Shown one piece after another: positions 1-12,100 of a stretch of 64,000 bases of DNA. Below the pieces are notes generated by a model. The model made no database searches, was not told the origin of the DNA, and saw only the letters and a program-made list of their open reading frames with translations. How positions within the stretch are numbered: position 1 is the first letter of the stretch; the number at the start of each line of letters is the position of its first letter. Source of the DNA: Scleromitrula shiraiana (taxonomy: Eukaryota > Ascomycota > Leotiomycetes > Helotiales > Sclerotiniaceae); NCBI GenBank assembly GCA_028455995.1, contig JABELC010000008.1, positions 62,001 through 126,000 of the forward strand. Reading direction: 5' to 3'. The position numbers were made by a program, and so were the translations under genes.

Positions 1-3000
1 AGAAGTGTTTAAGAAGTTGTCTAACATTCACGTGTATATGTGTTGGAATGAAATGGAGATATATAACACTTGAATAGTAGTTTAGAGGATATGAGTGAAT
101 TTCTTGCGGAGTTATAAGTAGAAAAGAGGCGAAACCAATGATACAGTGATATTTCTAACATATCACAAAATGGGAGGAAGGTTTCAAATACGATTTATAC
201 CAAAGGTTTAAGATGTTTCTATTGTGAGTGACTGGAAGAGATGATCCAAGGAGATAATGTGAAGAATGATTGTGGGATGTATAGAAAAACAATATAGATA
301 GAATATTCTCTCGTATTGATTCGATTCAAAACAAGGACCTAAAAGAAATACTTCAATCACGATACTTTATATTCATTCCTTGATCCAAAACAAAGTGAAT
401 GAAATGTTATGGATGAGATGAGATGAGATGAGATGAGATGAATGAGAGTTTATGATGAATGGACTGAGAAGTATTGAATAGAAGAAGAATAAGAAGATAT
501 AAATAATAGAGGAAGAAAAAACACTTTGAAGAACTGAGAATATGAGAGACTTAAGTAAAGTTTTTATCGGGATTTGGTTATGAAAAGGCTGCACGTGTGA
601 AAAGGTGCAGGTCAGGTGCAGGTGCAGGTTAATGTAGGTTCAGCGACAGTGGCTTCCAAGAAGAGCTGATATTAAGAAAAGTTTTTATTTCCTTTCCGTT
701 CGGCTTGGTTATGTTTCTTCCACCTTTTGTTGAATATGTATGTAAAGTATATGGTTTGCTAAGATTGATCCTAATAAATATACGTTTCCAATTAGTCGTC
801 TGATTGTATGGTTGTGTAGTTGTGAGGTTGTAAGAGAATATGCGGTCAGAACATTCCATTCCTTTGCTTTGTTATATTCGGATGAAGTTGTATTGTTTTG
901 TTGCGTTGCGTTGTTAATATTCAACAACTTTATCTACCTACATAGTACATATAACATGATTTGAATGGTCAATCCAAGCTAGCTATAAAATACGAGAGTA
1001 CTTATCACGAGTCCAAATACATAGTACTTAGATAGTTCTGACTAGTAATACAAAGCTTTGATTTTTATTGGGGAAATTCCCAAGATCGACAACAGGCTGA
1101 GGCAGAATCAGCATCAGTTGACGTGTAACCGTCTCTCTCTGGATGGATGGCTGCATAGTTCTACTACTAATTAGGAAACCTTTACCATAGCTGATCTAGA
1201 CAATTCTCCAAGAAAGAGAAAGCTTCTTGGGTATTGCTGGTATGTTAATCGTATATCAGATATCACAACTTGAGTCAATTTTACTACTAAAAAAGCCTCG
1301 GAAACCTGGGGTATTTCTCTAGTACGAGAAAAAGTGTTACTTGGACAGTTGTAAGTACAATTCAATTGGACTGAAACAGAACCAAACAGATTTACGTCAG
1401 AAATTCGTTGCTAGTTCTTTTGGATAGTTAGTCGATCAGCTGGGCAATGAGTCCCAAGAGTAGAAATTCGGTTAGTTCTATAGATGCAGCATTGCATGAG
1501 TCGTTAGGTAAGGTACATACTACAGACTACATATATATATGAATTGACCATTTGGAATCGAGAGGTTTGATTTCCGTTTGATGTCATCCTACTTCTTGGA
1601 TTTCGAGGTTTCGATACCGTTTTTGTGACGTGTTGCTGCTGCTTTCTGGAATTACATGTAGGTTAGTTGTAAGGTAAAGTAGGGTATCGTGAAAACTCTA
1701 TGGTCCATGGATATGTATGGTAAGCTAGTTAGTTAATGATAGAGATACGTGGAACCTGGGATGATCGGTCACATGTGAGTATATAGCTCGCTGTTGATCT
1801 GGTCCACGGATTGGCATTTTTGATTGAAGAAGTTTTAGAAGTAATAGATATGGATATGTATGTAGATACCCGGTGCCGGCTTGGATGAATGTCACTCTAC
1901 CATTCTTATTTATTGTTGAGTACATACCATGCCGTCTATTCAAAGTTCTATTACCTATAGCAGGTAAGTGGTGTAACAAATATCCTTACAGGTTGTCGTA
2001 TGATCTTTATATACGGTATGTATGTTATCAGCGCTTCCACGTCAGTTGAGTCGAGTCGAGTCGAGTCGAGGGTTTACCGATATCCGGTACCGTTGACCGT
2101 TGAGCCAGCTGTTGATATTTAAGTGATACTAACCCGACCTCGGGAGATGAAAGTAACTTTCACTCCTATAAATTTGAATCGGCTGCTTGTGTTCGTTATC
2201 AACATCCGTGAGGACAATCTAACGGCTCGCAAATTCGAGACCGACTTGATGTTGTTACTCAACCTTTCAGAGAACCTGGGTATTTACATGGGTATTTACA
2301 TATGTATCCAGAACGTCATACTATTCTCATGATGATGTTTCAACGGAATTATATTTATATCTCGAACCTCGAAGATCAGAGATCAAATCTAAAACTAAGG
2401 TTTCAACTGTATCTGATCTAGGTAACTGTCAATGATGATTGTTTTGCTATGCGACTGGATTTGTTTCTAGCAAGTAACAAAACATATTAGACCTAGCAGT
2501 ATCCTATCCCATCCTATAAAATCGGATGAAGGACTTGTTAGGTTAGCTGTTGTTGGTTTGTACGTGACGAATGAGAACCCCTATCTATCCTTTACATTCG
2601 ATTTTTATATACAATTGTCTCTAGGTAACTTCAATTCATGGTTCTGGTTCACTTGAGTATTCCATCCAATGAAGAGACTCTGAAGGTGAATCTACTCATT
2701 TCTCTGCCCCTCTATCTTCTCTCTCCTTTTCTCCCCTGGACAAGGCTCTCATCTCGAGAGATAAGCCAAGTCCAATCCTAATCATTAAAAAAACGGCAAG
2801 GCTGACGAGGCTGAGTAAAAGATAAATAAATTAGAAAAAATAAGGTTAAAGACATAAGGTTCAAAAGATAAGGTTAAACATACGGAGTATAATTGGATGA
2901 AAGTGTTATCATTCATGAATTTGATTCGTTGAAGTAGAATTTAAGTCAAATTTACGGAAAAATATTCCCACATATGGAAAGTTTAAAAATCCTAATTAGG

Positions 3001-3507
3001 TCATTTTGAAAGTGTTGCTCGGTCAATGTGATGTGGTACCGAATCGTTTTGGTTAATTGCCCCCGTCTCGTACAACGTGGGAGTCGAGCTACGTTATTGT
3101 AACTTTGGTTCTGTTAATAATTTTCCTTTCCATTCTTCGAAACAAGATCCAATTCACCAATTCATTCACAACTCACTATATAAATCCATTCCTTTGAATA
3201 TCGGAAGAAAAATATATCCTCATTGATTGCGCGCTGCCTTTCTCGTTCTCTCGCCTTTTTCTCTTGGAAATACAATTTGTATATCATCATACCTCTTCCT
3301 ACTCTATCCTCTATCTGCCGCATGAAGAACTCCTAGAAATTGTAAGTTATTTCCAAAAGCTTCAATATGAATGAATTGCATCGAGTTAGTATTTATAAAT
3401 GAACTAATTGTGTCAAATAATAGACATGAAAACTCCCATTCGCCCCTATAACAATTTAGCCGTATACCATTGATTTCTTCAATTGTACATATCATTAAGA
3501 AGATTCA
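1..3507. other. Intergenic region with no recognisable gene
   Basis: Open frames here are all short, and none has a composition or motif I recognise. Short tandem repeats occur, with GATGA units at about 413-440 and GAGTC units at about 2047-2070. The last 300 bases are pyrimidine-rich, as is common in fungal leaders, and probably hold the promoter and 5' UTR of the gene starting at 3508. An untranslated RNA cannot be excluded. Confidence 0.5.
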
Positions 3508-6153
3508 ATGGCAGGCTTCAACTCTTTAAATTCTCCGAAGGCTACGAAACGACATCCTCAATATTCGGGTCTAAATACACAACAGGAAGAATCAAATCCT
3601 AGAGACTACGACACCGAAAAATATGGCAATCATGAAGAAGATACAGAATCTGATACCGATTACTCCTCATATCCATCATCACCTTCCTCATCTAGAGATA
3701 CATCTGGATCATATAATGCAAATGCCCCAATACTTCGGAAGAGAGCAGTATCATCAGCACAACGACCAAGTCCCCGACGATTACCTCCTAGAGTTATGAG
3801 ATACCTATGTTTGGCATTGATATCAACGGTTGTTATATTTATGTTAAGTTTAGTACGAATGAGTATGGTATCGACACAGAGAGTCCAAGAGGGTCACACT
3901 ATAAAACAACGACCTCCTTTATGGGAATCTTTCCCATTTCTATCACGGTATTATGGTGGAATAAGAAGTTTAGTGCCACTTTCAGAGAACAAACCAGAAT
4001 ATCCTAGGGACGAGGACGAATTACCATTAGGGAATGAGACATCAACTAAGGGCAACTCTTTACCTACACGAAGTATTCCAGCTAGTAAACCATTTCAAGC
4101 ATACACGGACGATGTATCTGGTGTATATAACGAAGATTATGCGCCAGTCCATGAATGTTTTTTGGATAAGGAAAACACTGTGCGAGTACCACGATTACAA
4201 TACTATGAAGGTCGACCGAGCGGATTTCCAGATAATATAATAGGTTCTTATGAATTGCTTGGTTTGCCAGAAGAAATTTGTTTCGAACGATATGGTAGAT
4301 TGGGTCCTTACGGTTACGGTTACGGGTTAAGATATGGAGGAACTGGAACAGGTCAACATGGCGAAATGGAAGGATCTGAATCTGTATGGATGGATAATAC
4401 GAATCCTGAAAATCCAAAATTCGGTCAAGTCGATTATAGAAAGGTTGATTGGGCTGATGCACAAAAAAGATGTTATCAATCAAATGCTGGGCGTTTCAAA
4501 TCAATGAAACCCATTGGAGAAAGTTCGACATCTTCTGTGACCCAACGAGATGTGGAGGCCCAAATCAATTCGAATATTACACAAAACGTTCCCGAAAAAG
4601 TGGCTGATACAACCGTCGAAACCGCCATCGAAGAACCCGTCAAAAAGCCTGTCGAGAAAATCGTCGAACCCGTTACAAAACCAGCTGAGAAACCTGTTGA
4701 CAAAGTCAATAAGGTTGATACCGCTGTTACACCACCTAAGAAATATCTTCCACGTACAGCATTTGTAATTCGATTATGGGATGAATATAATTGGAAAGAA
4801 GAAGATATTATGAGTTTAAGAGCATTGATCTCTGAAATTTCAATTGGTTCTGGTGGACAATATGATATTCATCTTTTGGTTCAAGTCAAAAATGAAGCAT
4901 TACATCCAGTATTCGCTGATGAAGATGTATATCAACAACATATGAAAGAATGTCTTCCAGCTGAATTTAGTGGATTGGCTACTTTTTGGAGTGAAACCCA
5001 AATGCTTATGCTTTATCAAGGTTTGTTTGATACTTTTATTCGTGATCTACCGGTTCATGGATCTTATCGAGGATTACAAATGGCAATGCAATGGTTTGCT
5101 CATACTCATCAAGAATATGAATTTTTCTGGCATTGGGAAATTGATATTAGATATACTGGACATTGGTATAACCTACTATCTAATATTGATCGATGGACTA
5201 GAGAGCAACCTAGAAAAGGATTATGGGAACGTAATAGCAGATTTTATATCCCATCTGTTCATGGATCCTGGGAAGATTTCAAACAAATGGTTAGAGTCCA
5301 AACCGAACATGGCACCGAAAGTCCAAATAATATCTGGTCGGGTCTAAATGGCAAGAAAGGAAAAGAATTATCCCCACAATCTCAAACAAAAGGAGATAAA
5401 TCAATCTGGGGACCAGAAAGACCCCCCAATTCAGACGATTGGTTCGAAACCGAGCACGACCCCGTCCCACCCACCTCCTACGAAAAAGACAAATACGTAT
5501 GGGGCGTAGGCGAAGACGCAGACTTAATAGTATTTAACCCGCTCTTCGACCCTTCCGGCACAACCTGGCTATTAGCAGAAGACGTAACCGGGTATAATCT
5601 CACCGGCGGCGAATTGCCACCTCGTCGCGCAACCATCATCGCGGCCTCCCGCATGTCGAGGAAATTACTCGATACCATGCACAGAGAGACCACATTCATG
5701 AAACATCATGCGTTTACGGAAATGTGGGCACCAACCACCGCGCTGCATCACGGATTAAAAGCAGTGTATGTACCGCACCCGGTCTTCGTGGATAGAGAAT
5801 GGCCGGTTCAGTATATGGCGGGTGTTATGAACGGAGGCAGGAATGGGGCGACGGGGGGAGCGAGGACGAGTGTTTTTGGGGAGAGGGAACATAATTTTAA
5901 GGGGGTGGGGTGGTATTATAATTCTGGGTTTGCGCCGAATTTGTGGAGGAGGTGGTTGGGGTTTAAGGTTGATGGGGAGGGAGGGGAGGAGTGGGAAATT
6001 AATGGGGATGAGGGAAACCGGGAGGGGAAAAGGGGTGGGGAGGGGAGAATGTGTTTACCGGGGATGTTGCTGCATCCTGTTAAGGGGGTGGAGATTCCGG
6101 TTGAGGGAATTAGGATGGAGGAGGGGGTACCGGTTAGTGATCCTAATGCTTGA
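3508..6153 (+). CDS. DUF3405 family type II membrane protein
   Basis: Single-exon gene of 881 residues. The first 95 residues are hydrophilic and Ser/Pro-rich. One hydrophobic segment at about residues 98-117 is preceded by arginines, which suggests a type II membrane anchor with the bulk in the secretory lumen. A linker rich in Glu, Lys, Pro and Val occupies about residues 365-405. The conserved part starts near residue 416 (TAFVIRLWDEYNW) and continues through several Trp/His-rich blocks such as FFWHWEIDIRYTGHW. This matches my knowledge of fungal DUF3405 proteins, which look like Golgi or ER glycosyltransferase-type proteins of unproved activity. The 3' end of the gene is strongly G-rich on the coding strand (from about 5830), unlike the AT-rich 5' half. 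Family call is good; function is unknown. Confidence 0.8.
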   Translation: MAGFNSLNSPKATKRHPQYSGLNTQQEESNPRDYDTEKYGNHEEDTESDTDYSSYPSSPSSSRDTSGSYNANAPILRKRAVSSAQRPSPRRLPPRVMRYLCLALISTVVIFMLSLVRMSMVSTQRVQEGHTIKQRPPLWESFPFLSRYYGGIRSLVPLSENKPEYPRDEDELPLGNETSTKGNSLPTRSIPASKPFQAYTDDVSGVYNEDYAPVHECFLDKENTVRVPRLQYYEGRPSGFPDNIIGSYELLGLPEEICFERYGRLGPYGYGYGLRYGGTGTGQHGEMEGSESVWMDNTNPENPKFGQVDYRKVDWADAQKRCYQSNAGRFKSMKPIGESSTSSVTQRDVEAQINSNITQNVPEKVADTTVETAIEEPVKKPVEKIVEPVTKPAEKPVDKVNKVDTAVTPPKKYLPRTAFVIRLWDEYNWKEEDIMSLRALISEISIGSGGQYDIHLLVQVKNEALHPVFADEDVYQQHMKECLPAEFSGLATFWSETQMLMLYQGLFDTFIRDLPVHGSYRGLQMAMQWFAHTHQEYEFFWHWEIDIRYTGHWYNLLSNIDRWTREQPRKGLWERNSRFYIPSVHGSWEDFKQMVRVQTEHGTESPNNIWSGLNGKKGKELSPQSQTKGDKSIWGPERPPNSDDWFETEHDPVPPTSYEKDKYVWGVGEDADLIVFNPLFDPSGTTWLLAEDVTGYNLTGGELPPRRATIIAASRMSRKLLDTMHRETTFMKHHAFTEMWAPTTALHHGLKAVYVPHPVFVDREWPVQYMAGVMNGGRNGATGGARTSVFGEREHNFKGVGWYYNSGFAPNLWRRWLGFKVDGEGGEEWEINGDEGNREGKRGGEGRMCLPGMLLHPVKGVEIPVEGIRMEEGVPVSDPNA

Positions 6154-6665
6154 GTTGAAAAGAAAGGGGGGTATGGTGGTATGATGGTGTGATGGTGTGA
6201 TGATGTGCATACATACGTACATACATACATACATATGTACAGTCGGTCCATACAGTCAGTCAGTCAGTCAGTCAGTCAGTCAGTCAGTCAAAGACTTAAT
6301 CCTATATATCAAATCACAGTATAAAGAAAGGAAGAGAAGGGAGGAGGAGAGAAGAGAGGAGGAGAAAGAACAGTATCTGGATTCGGAGTTACATATATAT
6401 TTTAATGACAAGTGGATGAATCGGTGTTAAGGGTTGGAATAGTCAGGATAGATTGGGATTAATTCACTTGTATACAGTATACAGTAGCTTCAAGTTAGTA
6501 TTGAATACGGACAAACAGAGAGATAGATACACAGTTGTTAGTATAGTATAGTATAGTATATTTAGTCTATGACGGGTATGATGATGTTGATGATGGTGTT
6601 GATGATGGTGATGGGAGGGAATTAATATAGATATGGATGTGAATATATCAAATACACACACACAT

Positions 6666-6699
<34 letters not shown>

Positions 6700-6912
6700 C
6701 TCCTTACCTTACCATACCTTAGCTTACCATACATAACTTAACTTACCATACTCAACTTGTCTCGTCTCGTCTCGTCTCGTCTCGTTAATTCCCCCAATCC
6801 CAATCAATCCCAATCCCAATCCCAATCCCAATCCCAAGCCCAAAATCAAAAGTATAATCATCATAATCATCATAATGATTATAATAGCCATCCTCGCATA
6901 TATATGCATATA

Positions 6913-6969
<57 letters not shown>

Positions 6970-7951
6970 TTCATATACATATATACATATATATATACTC
7001 GCATTAGTGCTAAATGCTAAATAAATGGTAAATGCTAAATAAATGCTAAATATAATTCACAACTTCACTACTTCACCACTCGCTCATACTTAAAATAATG
7101 TATATCTATCTATCTACCATCCATTCATCCATGCATTCATGCATTCATCCAAAGTAAAATAAAGTAACCAAAGTAAAATAAACTAAACTAACAAATTCCA
7201 ACCCCAAAAACAGAATCATGATGATAATCGCTCGCTAGGTGCCAGTGATATGCTTTATCTTTGCTTTTGCCTTTGCCTTTGCCGTTGCGGTGCTATTCCA
7301 TTAAACGCCTATATCGCTATTACTTTTACTCATACTCATACTCATACTCATACTCATACTCATACTCATACTCATACTCATACTCATACTCATACTCATA
7401 CTCATACTCATACCCTTACTTATACTCATACTCATACTCATACCCTTACTCATACCCATACTCATAGCAAATAAATAATTAATTAATTAATCAATACACA
7501 TTATATTTATTCGACTCCTTTCTTTTACTTTTTATGTATATATTAATGTATTAATGTATTAATGTATGTATAATTCCCGGAATTTCGCTGTTTTCCTCGC
7601 TGTTTTCCTCGCTGGTTATGCTTATGGTTGTGCGTTCATTATCTCCATTCCATCCATCCATCCATTCATCCATTCATCCATTTTGAGAATGCGAAAAATC
7701 CATGCCGTATGAATGAATGCGAATGCGAATGCGAATGCAAATGCAAAAAGACTACTATGCGGTGTAAATGCGAGTAGGAATACCATGCCGCGCTATGCTG
7801 AACGTGCAAAACTAAGATCGAGATCGAGATCGAGATCGAAACTAAGAGCGAGTGGGGAGGAGGGAAAGACTAAGTAATATATACCCCCCAAGTCCATCCC
7901 AAACCTCCATCCTCTCACCCCACTCATACATCATCATCATCATAATCATCA
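6154..7951. other. Intergenic tract dense in microsatellites
   Basis: This stretch lies between the 3' ends of two convergent genes and holds no credible gene. It is a succession of simple repeats: ACAT near 6209-6236, CAGT at about 6253-6290, CA then TA at about 6656-6700, GTCTC at about 6759-6785, CCCAAT at about 6800-6842, TC at about 6918-6965 and a hexamer array at 7329-7467. Long open frames through these repeats encode only Ser-Leu, Thr-His or Tyr-Ser repeats and are artefacts. Confidence 0.7.
7329..7467. repeat. Hexanucleotide microsatellite (CTCATA)n
   Basis: About 23 units of a CTCATA hexamer, with a few degenerate units (CCTTA variants) toward the distal end. No gene overlaps it. 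It should be highly polymorphic between strains. Confidence 0.9.
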
Positions 7952-9166
7952 TCAAGTGCTCTGTTCCTGCACCTCTTCATCCCCTTTCCTACTCGATTTC
8001 GCATTCGCATTCCCATTTACCTCGGCATTGCCCAGAAATTTCGATTCCGATATCCATGCATTTACCGTATGACCTTCCACCCAACCTTGGGCTGGTAGTG
8101 ACGAGTTATCTTTGAGGTTTTTGCCGAGGTAGAAGATTTTTATTTGTTTGGGTGGAATCACCTGGTAGAGTATGTTAGTTGTGTTGAGTTGGGTTTGTGG
8201 GAGAAGAGTGGATGGAAGACAAAAATAAGAGAATGAGGGGTGAGTTGTATGTTGACCAGAAAAATAGTACATACCGAAAGAGTTTGAGTAATGGATTTAA
8301 CCAAAAGTCGTACGGAATCATCTTTCCCAATCTCAAATATTAAATCCCCATGAATACCATCCTGAAATCTCGCTCTTACTTTAATTAAATCCTTAACTTT
8401 CGCCTTCCCCTTAGCTTCCCTCCTTCTCAGAACCTCCTCATCACCCTCCTCACTATCCTCCTCAACTCCCTTCGTATCCCCCTCGTCCTCATCCGTATCA
8501 TCCTCATCCAACAAATTCGCCGGATCACTAACAATCCACTCCGGTAATTGATAATGTTCCCCCAAATCATCATAAACACCCCCAGTAGCCATATCCCCAT
8601 GCGGAAGCGTCACCCCCACCGCATCAAGAATACTCTGTGCTGTTGCGATACCCCCATCTTCCTCCCCAGCTTCCACATCCCCTCCTTTCCATAAAATAGC
8701 CAATGCGCTATGGATAGCCTGCCATATTTCCGGTCGTCCTGTAACCCTCGTATCGAAGAAATCAACCCTCTCGCGATTTATTTCCCGCCGCGTCCATATC
8801 CTATTACTACTCATCCATACATGCGGTTTTAGCGGGCGATTTAAATGCTGGGCTAATGGAACATTACGATGATGGCGACGGCTTGTGGAGGAGTGGATTG
8901 GTGGAGGGGCACTATTGCTAGATGTGTTGGTTGAAGGACGTTGATTGCCATTATTAGCGGATCGTGATTGTGGTCGGGAGGATGTGGCGATTGCTTGGGA
9001 GGAGGTTGTTCCGGGGATGTAGGGTCGGGAGGGGTTATGGGATAGACAACAACCCTAGAGTGAAGAAAGATAAAAAGTTAGTTTGAGGTTTGCGCAACGA
9101 GCTTGTTGGTCGGTTGGTAGACAGATATTTAACAGAGAATGATGTAAATATACATTTACTTACCAT
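7952..9166 (-). CDS. UBTD1/UBTD2-like ubiquitin-domain protein
   Basis: Three exons on the minus strand: 9166-9164, 9054-8275 and 8161-7952, giving 330 residues. The first coding exon is only the ATG, followed directly by GTAAGT; exon 2 then reads GCCLSHNPSRPYIPG. The product therefore begins MGCC, a classic N-myristoylation plus palmitoylation start, as in animal UBTD (DC-UbP) proteins. A Ser/Asn/Arg-rich linker leads to the conserved UBTD N-terminal domain (WTRREINRERVDFFDTRVTG, then IWQAIHSAL and QLPEWIVSDP). An acidic stretch follows, and a C-terminal ubiquitin-like fold spans exons 2 and 3 (VRLLVKSITQTLS, then IPPKQIKIFYLGKNLKD). UBTD proteins are linked to ubiquitin-conjugating enzymes. 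Splice joins keep phase 0 at both junctions. Family call is strong; the exact role in fungi is unknown. Confidence 0.85.
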
Positions 9167-11233
9167 AATGTATCATATGTTGGTTATGAAGATTCGTGCA
9201 CGCACGTCGATACGTGGGGTTGGACGATAGGTGTGGATTGTGAATTGAGGTATTATGTATAAGGAATATGGGTATGCAAAAGAAGAAGAAAGCTCGGATT
9301 GATTCAATTATGCTATAAAATTCAACAGAGTAGTGATTTTTCAAGAAAGAAGATGATTAAGGATATAATTGCCACAGATTTGATTCACAACTCTATTGAT
9401 GATGAGATGGATACTGTTGTGGTAAAAAAAAGATGAATGAAAATGAATGAAGATGAATGAGGATGAATGAATGGATGAATTAAAATATTGATCTGGAATG
9501 GAGCAATGATGATTGATATTTAACAAGTCATATTCAAATAGAAAAGATTTGCTTCGGGATTATTGATGCATTGATGAGTACGACAGATAGAAATATGTAT
9601 GTAGGTATTTTGTAATGTTTTTGTATATGAGTATTTTTTTTTGGTTTTGGTTTTGCTATGGTATTAGAATGAATACTCGTAGAAAGTTAGATAGAGAGTG
9701 GGAATATAAAAGTCTAGGATTTATTATAATTATTATAATTATTATTATTATTCTTTCAATGTTACCCCATTGAACTTACTAGAATTAGAAATAGAGAGCG
9801 GTAGGTTTAGAAGTTTTAGGAAGGTAAAATAAAGGGAATTCTAAAAGCTTATTGCAGTCTCATCTCATCTCATCTTACTTCATCTCATCAAGATCTTATC
9901 TCAGATCTATATCGGATAGTTCTAGACTATGCATCAAACATCTACTCAACAAGAACTACCTAATAAGTATGTTTTGAATATATCCATCCATCTATCCCTA
10001 AGATAACATCTCGTTATTTTCTCTATCTATACTGTATAGTCAGATCTACACCTCTCCCTCAACTCTTCAAGCTCCTACAAAACCTACCAATATGCATGGA
10101 TCACTAAGATACTTCAAATAGATGAGATAAAGTACGGGATGACTTACTTACCTTTTCGCTTAGACACCTAATCCAACCCATGCATTTTCTACCCCATCCT
10201 ATATCTTTATCCTATATCTTTATCCTATATCTTCATCTATATGAATGATATCAAACTTTATGGAAACTAATAAAATTTGGAAACATCCCAATGTCTATCT
10301 CAAGTGTTGGCATAACTAGACTGGTTGATTCTATTTCTTCCCAATCTTCATACTTGCTCACATACAGATATACAAAAATCAAGTAACCAATCTACCGTTC
10401 CCCCTCTTTCCATATATCTATTTTAGATTCTCTTAGGTACATACATCGTACATATATAGTACATAAAACAGCAGTAGTGGTTCATCCGAAGAGCCATACA
10501 TAACAAAACGTTTAAATATCTCATCTCACGTATATTAACTTCAGCCTAATGTAACTCGAAGTAATGGATGCTACTATGCATGATAGTACATCCTCTATGA
10601 TCATCGGTCGATTACATGTAACAAAGGAGAGAAGTGGAGAGGAGGAGAGGGGATTCTTTAGGAATGACATATATTGATTTTATGATTGGATCGTAGTATT
10701 GTCGAACGAGTATTTTCATAGGCATACATGAATAATATGGCATGATATGGCATCGCATGGTATGGTATGACATGATGTAAAACTCCAAGTAAAGGTAATA
10801 ATCAACCATCCATATAAATCTATCTATATATGATTTTAAAATGAAAGAGATGAGAGTCTGGCGGCGTGGAGATTCGAAAGAGATATTTCGATTCATCCGA
10901 GGTTGAATATTCACTTATTAGTAATCCATAACTTAACTGTATGTAGGTTAGTATAGATATTTTCACCGCCTTCCAACTGTACTTGGCCATACCCATAATA
11001 ATAATAATTTTCCTTCTCATCAGCCTTATTAATCTTTCCTCACACAATCCATCAATTCTTTATCTCCATCCACCACCACATCTCGCATCTCCCAAACCAA
11101 GCAACCACTTCCTCCTCCAACCCACAACTCTCCCAATCACAAACGCAAACTCAACCCAACTCAAGCAAAAGCAAAAGCAAAAGCAAAACCCCCCATCCAA
11201 AACCAAAAACCCAAAACCAAAAACCAAAAAAAA
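9167..11233. other. Intergenic region between divergent UBTD-like and RPB12 genes
   Basis: About 2 kb with no convincing gene on either strand. The right-hand 250 bases (from about 10985) are C/T/A-rich with few G, typical of a fungal leader, and lead into the RPB12 start codon. A short AT-rich patch with TATTA units lies near 9720-9750. Both promoters must lie in this region. Confidence 0.5.
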
Positions 11234-11611
11234 ATGGACGATTCCTACACCCCCCCAACCATCCCCACCAACGCCCCCAACCCCTTCAACGACAGCAACA
11301 ACGCATCAGCGATTCTCGGCGAGGGCCCAGCGATCAAATACAACTGCGGCGATTGTAATTCGCCGGTGATGTTGAAGAGGGGCGATCCGATTCGATGTAA
11401 GGAGTGTGGGCATCGGGTGCTTTACAAGGAGCGGACTTCGAGGTAAGTTTTTTTTTTTTTTTTGGTTTTTTTTTTTTTTTTCTTTTGTGGTTTGGGATTT
11501 GGGGGGGAGAATGGGGGGGAGGAGATAGAATGGGGGGGAGATGATTTAAATTGGAAAACGCGGACTAATATTATTTTCTTGTATAGAATGGTTCAATTCG
11601 AGGCGAGGTAA
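11234..11611 (+). CDS. RPB12: RNA polymerases I, II and III subunit Rpb12 (ABC10-alpha)
   Basis: Two exons, 11234-11442 and 11587-11611, encode 77 residues. The core is the Rpb12 zinc ribbon: CGDCNSPVMLKRGDPIRCKECGHRVLYK has two CxxC knuckles that bind one zinc. The tail RTSRMVQFEAR is the near-invariant C-terminus of this subunit, and half of it comes from the 25-base second exon. The donor is AG/GTAAGT and the acceptor TATAG; the intron starts with a long T tract. This small subunit is shared by the three nuclear RNA polymerases and sits at the Rpb2/Rpb3 side of the enzyme. The N-terminal extension of about 30 residues, rich in Pro, Asn and Thr, is longer than in yeast and variable among fungi. 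Retaining the intron would stop translation after RTSR. Confidence 0.93.
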
Positions 11612-12100
11612 TCTACTCAAGTAGGACTCTGCGCGATGCAATTTCCGAAATGGTCAAGAAAACCCATTGATCATTGCGAATGGTGGAAGTTTGCGCGCGC
11701 AAGAATGTTTAGTTGGTTCCGGGTGGTTCGGTTGGGGTCGCGTGGAAATTGGACGATAGATGGATTTGATATGGTGATGGGGAATTGAAATATTTGAAGA
11801 ACAGATTGGCTTGCAAGCCTTTTTCTAATCGGCGGCGTATAAGGAAAATTCAGAATCTTACTTTTACGACTGAATGGCGCATCGACTTTTTATACATGGG
11901 TTGGAGAAAAAAAATATATATTGTGTATAACTGAAATTTATCATATTCTCTTGCACGATATAATCAAAGAAAAGACTCTTTTTCGTTATATTATGGTATC
12001 AATGAATGCGCCCTCAATGCTATAATTCCCCTTGTAAAACTCCTTTTATCCTCATGTCCAATTCTTCCGCTTTTCGTTTCTCTCCTTCCCTCAAACTAAA
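11612..12100. other. Convergent 3' region between RPB12 and NPA3
   Basis: No gene seen. The two flanking genes end toward each other, so this stretch should hold both 3' UTRs and poly(A) signals. AATAAA-like A-rich stretches and the reverse equivalents are present but not diagnostic. Confidence 0.4.

Noticed and set aside
2328..2420. C/D snoRNA-like pair (ATGATGA ... CTGA) on the plus strand
   Set aside because: The guide resembles a small-subunit rRNA segment only with a one-base bulge, and there is no terminal stem or host context; probably chance.
5916..6251. Minus-strand 111-codon Ser/Pro-rich frame
   Set aside because: Shadow of the G-rich 3' end of the DUF3405 gene.
6800..6842. CCCAAT-type hexamer array as interstitial telomere
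   Set aside because: The fungal telomere unit is TTAGGG/CCCTAA; this unit differs and sits among other microsatellites.
7250..7474. Open frames encoding long Thr-His or Tyr-Ser repeats
   Set aside because: They are produced by the hexamer microsatellite at 7329-7467; no start context, no non-repeat domain.
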